From contig PLGG01000021.1 of NCBI GenBank assembly GCA_003138515.1, positions 1 through 64,000 on the forward strand: 64,000 nucleotides of DNA, in the 5' to 3' direction. This document shows positions 38,787-47,921 of this stretch, piece after piece (position 1 is the first letter of the stretch; every line of letters starts with the position of its first letter). A program made the translations under genes and the position numbers. The notes below the pieces were generated by a model. The model was not told the origin of the DNA and searched no databases. It saw nothing but the letters and a program-made list of their open reading frames with translations. This DNA comes from Acidobacteriaceae bacterium. GTDB taxonomy: Bacteria; Acidobacteriota; Terriglobia; Terriglobales; Acidobacteriaceae.

Positions 38787-39422
38787 ATGGCGAAGAAATC
38801 AGCGAAGAAAACCAAGAAGGTAAAGAAGGGAAAGGTCAAGCCGGGAAAGGCGGCCGCGACAGTTGAACGCGCCACGATCATCAGTTCGGAGGTCGTTTTT
38901 CAGTGTTCTCAGTTTAAGGTGCTGCACGACAAGCTGATTGAGCCAGGAGGACGGGAGAACGAGCGCGACGTGATCCGCCACAACGGAAGCGTGGTGATTC
39001 TGGCGCTCGACAACGCGAAGAGCAAGAAGGATCCGTGGATCGTGATGGAGCGCCAATACAGGCACGCAGCGCAGCAGTATCTGTGGGAGCTGCCGGCGGG
39101 CAAGATCGAACCGGGCGAGGATCCGCTGGAAGCGGGCAAGCGGGAACTGGCCGAGGAGACCGGCTACCGGGCGAAGAAGTGGCGGCCGCTGGTTGAGTAC
39201 TATGCCAGCCCAGGATTTGTGGGCGAATCGATGAAAGTTTTCCTGGCTGAAGGGCTTCAGCCGGGCGCGGCGCATCCGGAGGCAGACGAGCAGATCGAGC
39301 TGAGGCTGGTGAAGCTCTCGGAGGTGCTGAAGATGATCGAAAAGGGCGCGATTCTGGACGGCAAAACGCTGAGCAGCGTGCTTTTATACGCGCGAATCAA
39401 GGCCGGCCGGCGCAAGAAGTAG
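38787..39422 (+). CDS. NUDIX hydrolase, probable ADP-ribose pyrophosphatase
   Basis: 211 aa from the ATG at 38787 with GAGG upstream. A Lys-rich N-terminus (KKSAKKTKKVKKGKVKPGK) leads to the NUDIX fold. The NUDIX box is complete: GEDPLEAGKRELAEETGYRAKKW (Gx5Ex7REUxEExGU), preceded by the WELPAGKIEPG stretch seen in ADP-ribose hydrolases. It clears ADP-ribose or related nucleotides. The basic extension may bind nucleic acid. Stand-alone, followed by the cold-shock gene. Confidence 0.9.
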   Translation: MAKKSAKKTKKVKKGKVKPGKAAATVERATIISSEVVFQCSQFKVLHDKLIEPGGRENERDVIRHNGSVVILALDNAKSKKDPWIVMERQYRHAAQQYLWELPAGKIEPGEDPLEAGKRELAEETGYRAKKWRPLVEYYASPGFVGESMKVFLAEGLQPGAAHPEADEQIELRLVKLSEVLKMIEKGAILDGKTLSSVLLYARIKAGRRKK

Positions 39423-39454
39423 GCCCGTGAAACTCGGGTGCTTTTCCACAGGGT

Positions 39455-39479
39455 CCGCACGCGGATTATGCGCGTGCGG
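39455..39479. terminator. GC-rich stem-loop between NUDIX and cold-shock genes
   Basis: CCGCACGCG (39455-39463) and CGCGTGCGG (39471-39479) form a perfect 9-bp stem with a 7-nt loop, 33 bp after the NUDIX stop. There is no adjacent T run, so a terminator role is probable but not certain. Confidence 0.5.
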
Positions 39480-39644
39480 GCGAGGGCCCCGATCTCATTT
39501 TGTGGGAACAAAGCGGAAATGAATCAACCTTTCACAACCTTTTTGCGTCTTATGAAGTATTGGTGGGAACTCCCCTGAAGGCTCACCGCATCAAAAACAA
39601 AAGACAAGTAAGGGAACAAGCACGTGAAAGAAAGGCAGGAACCT

Positions 39645-39884
39645 GTGGCTCAGTACAAAGGAAAGGTCAAGTGGTTTAACAACGCCAAGGGCTACGGATT
39701 TATCGGACGCGAAGACGGGCCGGATGTATTCGTTCACTACTCAGCGATTCAACTGGACGGATACAAGACGCTCAAAGAAGGCGATGACGTCGAGTTCGAT
39801 ATCGTCGAAGGTCAGAAGGGTCCGCAGGCGGATGGGGTAATCCGCAATCGGGATAGTGCCAGCGCCGCCCACACCGCAGCTTAG
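39645..39884 (+). CDS. Cold-shock domain protein (CspA family)
   Basis: 79 aa from the GTG at 39645 (AGGAA upstream); a GTG at 39624 would add seven residues. The OB-fold has both RNA-binding motifs, [10 protein letters not shown] (RNP1) and DVFVHYSAI (RNP2). Csp proteins bind single-stranded RNA and melt structures. A long leader of over 150 nt probably lies upstream, as in cold-inducible csp mRNAs. The C-terminal tail [10 protein letters not shown] is extra. Confidence 0.95.
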   Translation: MAQYKGKVKWFNNAKGYGFIGREDGPDVFVHYSAIQLDGYKTLKEGDDVEFDIVEGQKGPQADGVIRNRDSASAAHTAA

Positions 39885-40083
39885 ACGCGGGTAGGGCTTC
39901 GGGCGTTCCCTTGAAGACCGCCGCCCGGCGGTCAGGGTGATTTGCGCCCAACACCCATTTCCTCATCACATCCGCGCGTAATCGCTTTTCAGGAAGCGCG
40001 GATTGTTGCGTCTTCTGAAGGCGAGGCTGCCGATTCGCATGGATGGCGGCCGATGGCGGATACTGCTGGCGGAGGGCCGCACC

Positions 40084-41844
40084 GTGGACAAGAAAACGAT
40101 GGTGGACAACAAAACGATGGCCCGCCTGTTGGCGGAGACAGCCGACCTGATGGAGATTGATGGCGCCGACAGCTTCCGCATCAGGAGCTACCGTCGCGCG
40201 GCCGAGGCTGCCGAGCAAACGACGGTGGACCTGGCGGAAGCGGCGAACGACACGGCGCGGTTGCTCGCGATCGACGGAATCGGCAAGGGCATGGCCGCAC
40301 ACCTCCAGTCCATCGCCGCAACGGGAACGTTGCCGCTGCGGGACGAGTTGCTGGCCAAGTACGGGGCGGGAGTGCTGGAGCTGCTGAAGCTACCGGGCAT
40401 GGGGCCGAAGACGGTGGCGCTGCTGTGGGATGCGGCGAAGATCGGGACCATTGACCAGCTCGCCGAGGCGATCGCGGCGGGGCGGCTGAAGGGCTTGCCG
40501 CGAATGGGCGACAAACAAATTCAAAAGCTGCAAAAGGGGATCGAAGATTACCGGCGAAGCGCGGGGCGCTTCCGGATCGACGTGGCCGAAGAAGAAGCGG
40601 GGCGGATTGCGGCGTACCTCCTGAAATTCAAGGGGATTAAGAGCGTGACCCCGGCTGGCTCACTGCGCCGGGGGCGCGAGACGATAGGCGACCTGGACTT
40701 GCTGGTGACTGGGCCAGCTTGTGCGCCGGAGAAGACCGGACCCGCAGTGGAATATGTGGCCGCGTACCCCGGCATTCAGGACATGATTGCCAAGGGCGAC
40801 AACAAGGTGAGCTTCCATGTGGATCAGGGGCTGCAGGTGGACGTGCGGCTGCTGCCGGAGGAGAGTTATGGCGCCGCGTTGCAGTATTTCACGGGCTCGA
40901 AGGCACACAATGTGACGCTGCGGCAGCGGGCGTTGAAGATGGGCTACACGCTGAGTGAGTGGGCGCTGGCACGGCTGGACGACGGCACGACTGTGGCGGC
41001 GGCGACCGAGGAGGAGATTTACGCCGCGCTGGGAATGGACTGGATGCCGCCGGAGATGCGCGAGAACCTGGGCGAGATCGACGCGGCCGCCGGGCACGAT
41101 TTGCCCCGTGTGGTCTCGCTCAGCGATATACGCGGCGACGTACACATGCACACCACCGCAAGCGACGGGCACAACTCGATCGGCGAGATGGCGGAGGCGG
41201 CGCTGGCCTGCGGGTACAAGTACATCGCGATCACCGACCACTCAAAGAACCTGGCCATGACCAACGGCCTCGACGAGAAGCGGGCGCTCGAACAAATCAA
41301 GCAGGTGCGCGCGATGGATAAGCGGATGGAGGGAAAAATTCGCGTGTTCACCGGCATCGAAGTGGACATTCTGGCCGATGGTGCGCTCGACCTCGACGAT
41401 GAAGTGCTGGCGCAGATGGATGTGGTCATCGCCAGCGTCCACTCGCGCTTCGACCAGAGCCGCGAGGAGATGACGGAGCGCGTGCTGAAGGCGATTGAGA
41501 ATCCAAATGTGCGGATTCTGGGGCACCCAACGGGCCGCCTGCTGCTGCGCCGGGAGCCGTTCGCTCTGGATTTGGCTGTGGTGCTGAAGCGCGCGGCGGA
41601 GCTGGGCGTGGCCATGGAACATAATGCCGCGCCGGAACGGCTCGACCTGAACGATCGCGATCTGCGCCTGGCCAAAGAGCTGGGCTGCCGGATTGTGATG
41701 TCTTCCGACTCGCACGACAGCCGCAACCTGGGCAAGATGGTGTACGGCGCAAAGCAGTTGCGGCGCGCCTGGCTCACCAAGGCGGATGTGCTGAACACGC
41801 GCGAGGCGAAGGGGTTCCTGGCCGGGTTGCGGGCAAGGAAATAA
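40084..41844 (+). CDS. polX: DNA polymerase X with PHP domain
   Basis: 586 aa from the GTG at 40084, which has GGAGG eight bases upstream; earlier frames lack this. The N-terminal helix-hairpin-helix 8-kDa domain (FRIRSYRRAAEAAEQ) leads to the Pol-beta-like palm with GSLRRGRETIGDLDLLVTG (catalytic Asp pair). The C-terminal PHP domain has DVHMHTTASDGHNS, ITDHSKN and HNAAPERLDLNDRDL, giving metal-dependent 3'-5' exonuclease. PolX fills gaps in base-excision repair. Confidence 0.96.
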   Translation: MDKKTMVDNKTMARLLAETADLMEIDGADSFRIRSYRRAAEAAEQTTVDLAEAANDTARLLAIDGIGKGMAAHLQSIAATGTLPLRDELLAKYGAGVLELLKLPGMGPKTVALLWDAAKIGTIDQLAEAIAAGRLKGLPRMGDKQIQKLQKGIEDYRRSAGRFRIDVAEEEAGRIAAYLLKFKGIKSVTPAGSLRRGRETIGDLDLLVTGPACAPEKTGPAVEYVAAYPGIQDMIAKGDNKVSFHVDQGLQVDVRLLPEESYGAALQYFTGSKAHNVTLRQRALKMGYTLSEWALARLDDGTTVAAATEEEIYAALGMDWMPPEMRENLGEIDAAAGHDLPRVVSLSDIRGDVHMHTTASDGHNSIGEMAEAALACGYKYIAITDHSKNLAMTNGLDEKRALEQIKQVRAMDKRMEGKIRVFTGIEVDILADGALDLDDEVLAQMDVVIASVHSRFDQSREEMTERVLKAIENPNVRILGHPTGRLLLRREPFALDLAVVLKRAAELGVAMEHNAAPERLDLNDRDLRLAKELGCRIVMSSDSHDSRNLGKMVYGAKQLRRAWLTKADVLNTREAKGFLAGLRARK

Positions 41845-41910
41845 CACCCAATGGATAATCTGCTGCCCCTTTGCTACGCTCTATCAGAAGAAGTGGAGGT
41901 TTGAATCGCG

Positions 41911-42396
41911 GTGTTGCCGATCCCAAATCTAGCGTGGCCGGGAAAGCTTTACGTCTCGTCGCGTCCCCGTGGCGGCGATTGGCTGAGCGATGAAACGGTG
42001 AGATGGCGTCAGAGCGGGATTCAAACCGTGCTTTCGCTTTTGACCAAGGAGGAGGAATCTGAACTCGCCATTCAGGACGAAGCCGAGGAGGTCGCGAAAC
42101 AAGGAATGAGATTCATCTCCTTTCCGATTCCCGACAGAGGTATTCCCGCTTCAAGCACCGCGGCGGTCGAAATGCTCGACGACGTTCACGAAGAACTGCA
42201 ACGCGGGAAAAATGTTCTGGTTCACTGCCGGCAGGGGATCGGTCGAGCCGGGATGGTCGCAGCATCCCTGCTGGTACTCGACGGATCAGAGCCGCGCGCC
42301 ACGATCAAAGAGGTGAGCAATGCCCGCGGAGTCCCCGTTCCGGAAACCCCCGACCAGGAGCAGTGGATATATCGTCTTCCAGCGAGGGTTAGGTGA
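41911..42396 (+). CDS. Dual-specificity/tyrosine phosphatase-like protein
   Basis: 161 aa from a GTG. The P-loop VHCRQGIGRAGMVAA (HCx5R) holds the catalytic Cys and Arg; the general acid is the Asp in FPIPDRGIP. The size and motif spacing match small bacterial dual-specificity phosphatases. It removes phosphate from Tyr/Ser/Thr or possibly a phospho-metabolite; the substrate is unknown. The following frameshifted DUF899 gene starts 36 bp downstream. Confidence 0.87.
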   Translation: MLPIPNLAWPGKLYVSSRPRGGDWLSDETVRWRQSGIQTVLSLLTKEEESELAIQDEAEEVAKQGMRFISFPIPDRGIPASSTAAVEMLDDVHEELQRGKNVLVHCRQGIGRAGMVAASLLVLDGSEPRATIKEVSNARGVPVPETPDQEQWIYRLPARVR

Positions 42397-42431
42397 TTCC
42401 GCCCAAGGCCTGTGCAGCAAAGGAGGGAACG

Positions 42432-43209
42432 ATGACAGACATCATGAGAGATGAACTTGGAGCGCCCAAAGTCGTCGATCGGGCCATCTTCCAAGCGGAG
42501 CTGGACGCATTACTGGTTCGAGAGAAGGCGCACACCCACGAAGGAGACGCCATTGCGGCGACCCGCCGACGGCTCCCAATGGTCGAGGTAGACCCGAGTA
42601 TCGCGCTGATTGGCCCGCGGGGCCCGGTGACGCTTCTCGACACGTTCGAGGGCCGTCGGCAGCTCATCGCCTACTACTTCATGTGGCACGTTGGCCGTCC
42701 AGCGCCGGAGCAGTGCGAAGGGTGCACCTGGGTTACATCGCAAGTCCGCGAACTGTCCTATATTCACTCTCGCGACGTCACCTACGCCACGTTTTGCCAA
42801 GGCCCTTACGAAGAAAGCGCCCGTTACCGCGAATTCATGGGCTGGGAGATGCCTTGGTACTCCGCCCCCCCGGGGCTCGCTCGAGGTCCTTTTGTTTGGA
42901 CGCCGCTTGGGAAGAATGCACATCGTTTGCTACCTGCGACAGGGATCGAAAGTCTTCGAAACGTACTGGACGACGGCCCGCGGCGTCGAGGTGATCGACA
43001 ACAACTATCACTTGCTCGACCTGACCGTCTACGGGCGACAGGAGGCGTGGGAGGACTCGCCGACTGGCTGGCCACAACAGTGCACCTACACGCGGACTAG
43101 CAGCGGCTCGCCCACTTGGCAGCCAGTGTGGCCGGGGGGACGCCCGATCGCCCAGTGGCCCCGCGTTGAGGCCGGGTATTCAGACGACCTGGAAACCGGC
43201 AAGCGCTGA
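42432..43209 (+). pseudogene. DUF899 thioredoxin-like gene with a frameshift
   Basis: The ATG at 42432 has AAAGGAGG upstream and starts a DUF899 protein (FYFMWHVGRP...CEGCTW; RYREFMGWEMPWYSA). After WYSA the matching frame moves by +1: SLEVLLFGRRLGRMHIVCYLRQG...HLLDLTVYGRQEAWEDSPTGW continues in the other frame to 43209. The switch lies at the 7-C run 42865-42871; removing one C restores the whole protein of about 258 aa. It is a recent pseudogene, a sequencing error or a slippage-switched gene. DUF899 proteins have a thioredoxin fold. Confidence 0.85.
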
Positions 43210-43422
43210 ACCGTGCCGACAGGCAGACCGACCTTGGGCCCAAAGGCCGGCTTGAGGATTTCGTCGGCATTCAATCTCACTGCCGGCCCGCATCCCCCAA
43301 AGGTCACCACCTTCGAGCACAAAGGGATTGGGTCGCGCCAAGGGAATGCTTGGCTTGTTGTACGTGATTGGGGATAAGATTAGGCGCAATGAGGGTAAGG
43401 TCGCAAAGAGGGTGAGGTCGTC

Positions 43423-44043
43423 ATGAGCTTATTGCAGCAGGAAGAGCGAGAAGTGGACGACGCCGCGCTGGGCGAAGAACTGACCAAAGGATCCAGCCAC
43501 GTGGTGTGGGCTGCCATCGCCGCAACCGTAGTTGTAAGCATCGCCATCGGGGCTTACGTGATCGCGGAACAAAAGCCGCCGATTGCCACGGGAGAGATCG
43601 TGGCCATTTGGGCGCATCAGCAGCACACCGAGACATCCGGGCTCGACGCCAGTGGGGCGCCTATGCCCAAGCAGGAAGTGGACCAGGTGATGGTCTTCAC
43701 CGAGGTGAAGCTGCACAACCAGTCCGATCACCCGCTGTATCTTGCGAATGTGCTGACCAATGCCACGCTCGTTGACGGGATCCACTCCAGCTATGCCGCA
43801 AGCATCGGCGACTACGAACGGATCTTTGTCGCCTACCCGAACATACCTGTGCCGCACAACCAGCCCATTTCGCCGCTGGACACGACGATCAACCCCGGCC
43901 AGACGGTCGTAGGTACATTTGTTTCGGCTTTCAAAATGGCCAAAGGCGATTTTGACGCGCGCAAGAAGCTGGACTACACCTTCAATTTCCGGTATCAGCC
44001 CGCCTTGACGATCGCGCCCCAGGTTCCGATCACTGAACAGTAG
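43423..44043 (+). CDS. Membrane-anchored hypothetical protein
   Basis: 206 aa. One membrane segment (about residues 27-47, VWAAIAATVVVSIAIGAYVI) follows an acidic cytoplasmic N-terminus; the outer part is beta-rich with VDQVMVFTEVKLHNQSDHPLYLANVLTNATL, like DUF4352-type immunoglobulin-fold domains. Family not firmly recognised. Its last 14 bases overlap the 3' end of the convergent gene. An AGGTCGTC stretch precedes the ATG. Confidence 0.68.
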   Translation: MSLLQQEEREVDDAALGEELTKGSSHVVWAAIAATVVVSIAIGAYVIAEQKPPIATGEIVAIWAHQQHTETSGLDASGAPMPKQEVDQVMVFTEVKLHNQSDHPLYLANVLTNATLVDGIHSSYAASIGDYERIFVAYPNIPVPHNQPISPLDTTINPGQTVVGTFVSAFKMAKGDFDARKKLDYTFNFRYQPALTIAPQVPITEQ

Positions 44044-44845
44044 GCGGAACCGGCGCGCCCTTGGGCGTGGACAGATAGCCCGCAATCTCATTCCTTGAGT
44101 TGATGTTGTTGACCACAATCTCGTAGAGCGCCTGATCCTTGCCGCTATAGAACTGCAAAGGTTCGTTCACGTTGCGGTCTCTCTTCTCGTACACCCTGTC
44201 GTCGGCATAGATGTCGAGGGTGAACTTGCTCCGCTTGGCGTCAGTCCTTTTCAATTCGAGCGAGACCGTGCCCACCGGCTTCTTCTGGCCCTTATCGAGA
44301 GAGAACTCATAGAAGTTGCGGTCGCCCTTGTGCTCAAGCTGGACCAGCTCATCGTGATTGCGGGCGATCACGCTGCTGGTACTGCTCAAGTCTCCCCTTA
44401 CGGACTGGAGCTCGCTGTTGGTGTTGGCCAGGTCGCTCTGCGTCTTGCTCAGGTCGGTTTTAACGCCGCCGACATCCGTCTTCACGGTGGTGACTTGGTT
44501 GGAAACGTCGCTCACCTGCGCCGCAGTTTGTTTTTCGGCGGACTCAAGGTCTTTTTCCTTTGTGATGATTACCTGGGCACGCTCGTCCAGTTCCTTTTGC
44601 GTAAGGCCGACGGACTTGCCAAGCGCATCTGTGGCCACCTTCAGGCGGGCATCGGTTTCGCGCAAACTGGCGGCAAGTTGCGTGTCCTGCTGCTTGGCGT
44701 CGGCCAGCTCTGCCTGGGCAGTGCTTAGGCGGCTATTCAGCGTGAAGCACCAAATCAGGCTTCCGATAGCGGCCAGCACCGCGACGGCGATCGCGGCCAA
44801 CAGTGCGGCGGAGTAAGTTCGAGGGGCTTCTTCAATTTCGCTCAT
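44030..44845 (-). CDS. Membrane-anchored coiled-coil hypothetical protein
   Basis: 271 aa. One membrane helix (residues 13-35, LLAAIAVAVLAAIGSLIWCF) is followed by about 130 residues of heptad-repeat coiled coil (repeated VxxxVxTVKTDVGGVKTDLSKTQSDL) and a C-terminal beta domain (FYEFSLDKGQKKPVGTVSLELKRTD). Type II envelope protein of unknown function. It converges on, and overlaps by 14 bp, the membrane protein gene at 43423-44043. Confidence 0.68.
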   Translation of the reverse strand: MSEIEEAPRTYSAALLAAIAVAVLAAIGSLIWCFTLNSRLSTAQAELADAKQQDTQLAASLRETDARLKVATDALGKSVGLTQKELDERAQVIITKEKDLESAEKQTAAQVSDVSNQVTTVKTDVGGVKTDLSKTQSDLANTNSELQSVRGDLSSTSSVIARNHDELVQLEHKGDRNFYEFSLDKGQKKPVGTVSLELKRTDAKRSKFTLDIYADDRVYEKRDRNVNEPLQFYSGKDQALYEIVVNNINSRNEIAGYLSTPKGAPVPPTVQ

Positions 44846-45138
44846 TTGTTCCCTTTCCCGTTCTCATTCCTCAACAGGCGGGCACTTTCGAGCAGGCCCA
44901 GCCTAGAGTAGAGGCGGCTTCCTTTCCGGTTAGATGCCACAGCAGGGGGAAATTGTCTCAGTCGATCCGGAAATCCCCATGATTCACAATCTTACCCATT
45001 GGACGCCCCGGGCAAAAGCCGGGAATCTCAATCGGTACGACCACTGAATCTACAGGATAAATCGATTGGATGGGGGTTGAGCGGATCTTATCCATGGATC
45101 GGCCCCATCGGTCGGCCCGGACGGGCGGCCAGCGGCAC
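44846..45138. other. Spacer upstream of the coiled-coil gene
   Basis: About 290 bp between the coiled-coil gene and the MITE-like repeat. I see no gene, array or clear hairpin; the minus-strand promoter of the coiled-coil gene should lie here. Confidence 0.5.
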
Positions 45139-45407
45139 GAGCCTGCTATTCACTTTCCCAGGGGGTGGCGTTGCGGACGAAAATCGGGCCAGACGAGACG
45201 GAATCCGAAGGCTGTGGCGGGTCCACAGTCGAGGATGACAACGAAGTATGGCCCGATTTGCGCCGCAACCCGGAGGGCTGGGGCCAATTTTCCCCATTTC
45301 ATCGTCGCTCGTCGCGCGAAGATACTCCATATTCGTCGCTCCTCGCTCCTTGAACCGAGAGAAATTGGCTCCCAGCGCCACCCCGTGGGAAAGTGAATAG
45401 CAAGCTC
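45139..45407. repeat. MITE-like structured repeat with 32-bp inverted ends
   Basis: 45139-45170 and 45376-45407 are inverted repeats (30 of 32 bases match; core GCTATTCACTTTCCCA). Inside, AAATCGGGCCA (45181-45191) pairs with TGGCCCGATTT (45249-45259) around a CTGTGG/CCACAG hairpin, and GGGGCCAATTT (45281) pairs roughly with AAATTGGCTCCC (45362). The whole 269 bp could fold into a multi-stem structure. No transposase; a non-autonomous element or dispersed structured repeat. Short overlapping ORFs inside are a side effect of the repeats. Confidence 0.7.
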
Positions 45408-45426
45408 TAGCTGTCCCGGTAGTGTC

Positions 45427-46308
45427 CTAATTTGGTTTTCGGGGTTTCTCTACTTTGCGGTGATAGTCGCCTTTTCCATTGCCTGCCTTTGCCCAAGTGC
45501 CGCTGCTTTGACCCTCGCCGCCATACCAGCCGCCCCATTGATGCCATTCACGGTCAATTCCCAGTTCCCACTCATCGTCGAACAAATCTCTGTACAGAAC
45601 CCTGCCGGTAACGTACACATCGAGTTTCCGCGAACGAACAAGATCGATGCGCTCACGGTCCCTCTCGTTCTCGGTAACGTCATCGTCGGTTTGAATGAAG
45701 ATAACGCTTGGGAAGGGGCTAGACTCTGGTCTAAAAGTTCCAGGGAGTCCCAACGGCTCCCACGCTATGCGCTTCGTTCCCGGCGAATCGGCGAGGTAGG
45801 CAGCGATGCTCTCATGGAGGATTGTGGCGCGGGTGGTCCCATCCAGAATCACTCTGAATCGAACCGGATACCCGTCTGCTTCTTGGTCGTAAACAAGATT
45901 CAGAGGATCGAATTCAATACTGAGTTGCGCCCGCTCTTTGTTCTTCACGAACTCGATCTGCGCAACAGCAGCATTAGCACTGATAAGCGCAGCCTGAGCC
46001 GCCTCTCGCGTCTCCCGAGCCTGCCAAATAATAGCTCCCAAGGTGAGCATGAGCAACAAAGCAGTTACTCCTTCCGGCCATGCGAGGAATACGTGCCACC
46101 ACACCGGCTGATACTCGCCGTTCTTTGTTTTTTGGCTATGCTCTATTGTGCATACGAGGTAAGGCGCAGTAGCGGACTGATCGTTGGATTGTACGCACTT
46201 TACCTCATAGCCCTTCCCCTCTGTATCGTGTATCTCGTCGTATCTGGTCACCGATACGACTGCGGAGATCAGGATAGCTACCACGGTGACGCCAAACCAC
46301 TTCCACAT
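45427..46308 (-). CDS. Membrane-anchored hypothetical protein, IS cargo
   Basis: 293 aa from the ATG at 46308. Two membrane helices (WFGVTVVAILISAVVSV; HVFLAWPEGVTALLLMLTLGAIIW) flank an extracytoplasmic loop with two Cys; a short coiled coil (ETREAAQAALISANAAVAQIEF) precedes a cytoplasmic beta-rich domain of about 180 residues. No enzyme motif is recognised. It ends nine bases inside the IS boundary and diverges from the transposase under a shared palindrome, so it belongs to the element. Possibly a TM-sensor type accessory protein. Confidence 0.68.
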   Translation of the reverse strand: MWKWFGVTVVAILISAVVSVTRYDEIHDTEGKGYEVKCVQSNDQSATAPYLVCTIEHSQKTKNGEYQPVWWHVFLAWPEGVTALLLMLTLGAIIWQARETREAAQAALISANAAVAQIEFVKNKERAQLSIEFDPLNLVYDQEADGYPVRFRVILDGTTRATILHESIAAYLADSPGTKRIAWEPLGLPGTFRPESSPFPSVIFIQTDDDVTENERDRERIDLVRSRKLDVYVTGRVLYRDLFDDEWELGIDREWHQWGGWYGGEGQSSGTWAKAGNGKGDYHRKVEKPRKPN

Positions 46309-46320
46309 AATTCCGTAATT

Positions 46321-46364
46321 GTACCCCAAAAATACTTGACAGGGAATAGTTTTTGGGGTACATT
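46321..46364. promoter_or_regulatory. Palindromic operator and promoter between IS1 cargo gene and transposase
   Basis: GTACCCCAAAAA (46321-46332) and TTTTTGGGGTAC (46350-46361) are a perfect 12-bp inverted repeat. TTGACA (46336-46341) and TACATT (46359-46364), 17 bp apart, form a strong promoter for the transposase lying across the palindrome. On the other strand TACAAT just below 46320 could serve the cargo gene. A repressor binding here would control both; none is identified, though the RHH-like protein at 47899 is a candidate. Confidence 0.75.
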
Positions 46365-46383
46365 AAATACATCAGGAGAGCGT

Positions 46384-47205
46384 ATGGCGAACGTCCTCAA
46401 TACCGATAAGCAGATCGCGGTAATCGCGGCTCTTGCCGAAGGCTCCAGCATCCGCTCCATCGAGCGCATGACGGGAATCCATCGGGATACGATCATGCGG
46501 CTTGGCGTCAAGGTCGGGCAGGGATGCACGGCCCTGATGGACGCCAAGATGCGAAACCTATCATGCAATCGTCTGGAGATGGATGAGATTTGGGGTTATA
46601 TCGGAAAAAAGAACATTCGGATCAAGCCCGAAGATGATCCCCAACTCGGCGACGTTTGGACGTTCTGCGCCATCGATGCGGAAACGAAGCTAGTTCCAGC
46701 CTTCCTGGTCGGCAAGCGAAACCATCGGACGGCAAACGCCTTTCTAACCGATGTGGCCAGCCGCATGAAGAACCGGGTACAAATCTCGACCGATGGCCTC
46801 AGTGAGTATGCGGAGGCGGTTGAGAGGGCTTTCGGCGGTGATGTGGACTACGCCCAGATCGTCAAGATTTACGGGCATGAGCATTTCGAGGAGCGCCGGT
46901 ACACGCCGCCTGAAGTTATCGGCACAGAGAAAAAGGTCATTACCGGAAATCCGGACCCCAAGTTGATTTCAACCAGCTACATTGAGAGGTTGAACGCCAC
47001 AACTCGACTGCACATGCGCCGCCTGACCCGGCTCACACATGCTTTCAGCAAGAAGCTGGCGAACTTCGAGGCGGCTGTCGGGCTGCACTTTGCCTATTAC
47101 AACTTCGTGCGCCGTCACAATACCCTGCGCTGCACCCCGGCAATGGCCGCTGGCGTGGAAAGCACGTTCTGGACCGTAGGAGAGCTTCTGGAGGCCTGCC
47201 AGTGA
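46384..47205 (+). CDS. IS1-family transposase
   Basis: 273 aa from the ATG at 46384 with AGGAGAG upstream. The N-terminal HTH (QIAVIAALAEGSSIRSIERMTGIHRDTIMRL) and the catalytic domain (MDEIWGYIGKKN; VQISTDGLSEYAEAV; TSYIERLNATTRLHMRRLTRLTHAFSKK) match single-ORF IS1-like transposases. The DDE residues are Asp in MDEIW, Asp in STDG, and Glu in YIERLN. The frame is intact; the stop overlaps the next gene by four bases (47202-47205). Confidence 0.93.
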   Translation: MANVLNTDKQIAVIAALAEGSSIRSIERMTGIHRDTIMRLGVKVGQGCTALMDAKMRNLSCNRLEMDEIWGYIGKKNIRIKPEDDPQLGDVWTFCAIDAETKLVPAFLVGKRNHRTANAFLTDVASRMKNRVQISTDGLSEYAEAVERAFGGDVDYAQIVKIYGHEHFEERRYTPPEVIGTEKKVITGNPDPKLISTSYIERLNATTRLHMRRLTRLTHAFSKKLANFEAAVGLHFAYYNFVRRHNTLRCTPAMAAGVESTFWTVGELLEACQ

Positions 47206-47600
47206 ACACTATTCCCCAAGAATTGAACTGGGTTGAGAAACGCGCCGCCTGCACCATAGGACAGGTGTTCAATAAACTTTGCAACGATTTTGAGGGCGAT
47301 GTGTCAGCCATCAATGCAATTCGGAACCTATTAGATGACAATCGGTTCTGCATAAATCCGGTAGGCGATGGAAGCACGATTGTTATTGGGCAACCATCGA
47401 GGTTTCCGCGAGTGGTGGTCAAGATTGGAATAGTCCAGAACGAGATAGAGGTACAGGACGGTACAACTCGAAGCGCTTGGCGGGTGAGGATAGGGCTTAA
47501 CAATGAGGGACGCTGCACCTTGCGTCTCAACGAGAGCACTGAACTAGAACAATGGCAGTTCCGAAAGAAGGCCCTTGAAGGTCTCTTCTTCGGGGTTTGA
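47202..47600 (+). CDS. Hypothetical protein, IS cargo
   Basis: 132 aa, starting inside the transposase stop. It has an alpha-helical N-terminus (CTIGQVFNKLCNDFEGDVSAINAIRNLL) and a beta-rich C-terminal half (VVVKIGIVQNEIEVQDGTTRSAWRVRIGL). It looks like a soluble cytoplasmic protein with no known motif. Four-base overlap with the transposase suggests co-translation, as for a transposition helper. Confidence 0.68.
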   Translation: MNTIPQELNWVEKRAACTIGQVFNKLCNDFEGDVSAINAIRNLLDDNRFCINPVGDGSTIVIGQPSRFPRVVVKIGIVQNEIEVQDGTTRSAWRVRIGLNNEGRCTLRLNESTELEQWQFRKKALEGLFFGV

Positions 47601-47609
47601 GGGCCGACC

Positions 47610-47921
47610 GTGACCTACATCGAAGAATTGAAAGACGTGATTCGCAAACTGCACGGGGTTGAATCCACCCACCGGCAAAGCGTGCCCGTGAAAGAGGTTT
47701 TCAAGGGCAAGACGGTTTGGGAGGGGGTTGTCGAAGTATTCGAGTTGCATGGCCACCCCAAAGCCACCCATGCCTACGCTTGGAGCCATGCAACAGACGA
47801 TCCCAAGCAGCCTAAACGGAGCGTGACCGTCCTAAAGATTCCACCAGCCGTATCGCCAGAGACCGCTGTCAGGGTTTCCATCATGCAGGAGCTAAGAGAT
47901 GCCGAAGCAGCCGAAGCCTAA
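47610..47921 (+). CDS. Hypothetical protein, IS cargo
   Basis: 103 aa from a GTG. It starts TYIEELKDVIRKLHGVESTHRQSVPVKEVFKGKTVWEGVVEVFEL, then KATHAYAWSHATDD, and ends with a charged helix. Unknown family. Its end overlaps the next gene by 23 bp, so three cargo genes form a tight operon behind the transposase. Confidence 0.68.
   Translation: MTYIEELKDVIRKLHGVESTHRQSVPVKEVFKGKTVWEGVVEVFELHGHPKATHAYAWSHATDDPKQPKRSVTVLKIPPAVSPETAVRVSIMQELRDAEAAEA

Noticed and set aside
45070-45396. Overlapping small ORFs inside the MITE-like repeat
   Set aside because: Several frames are open on both strands because the region is self-complementary; none has a ribosome site.
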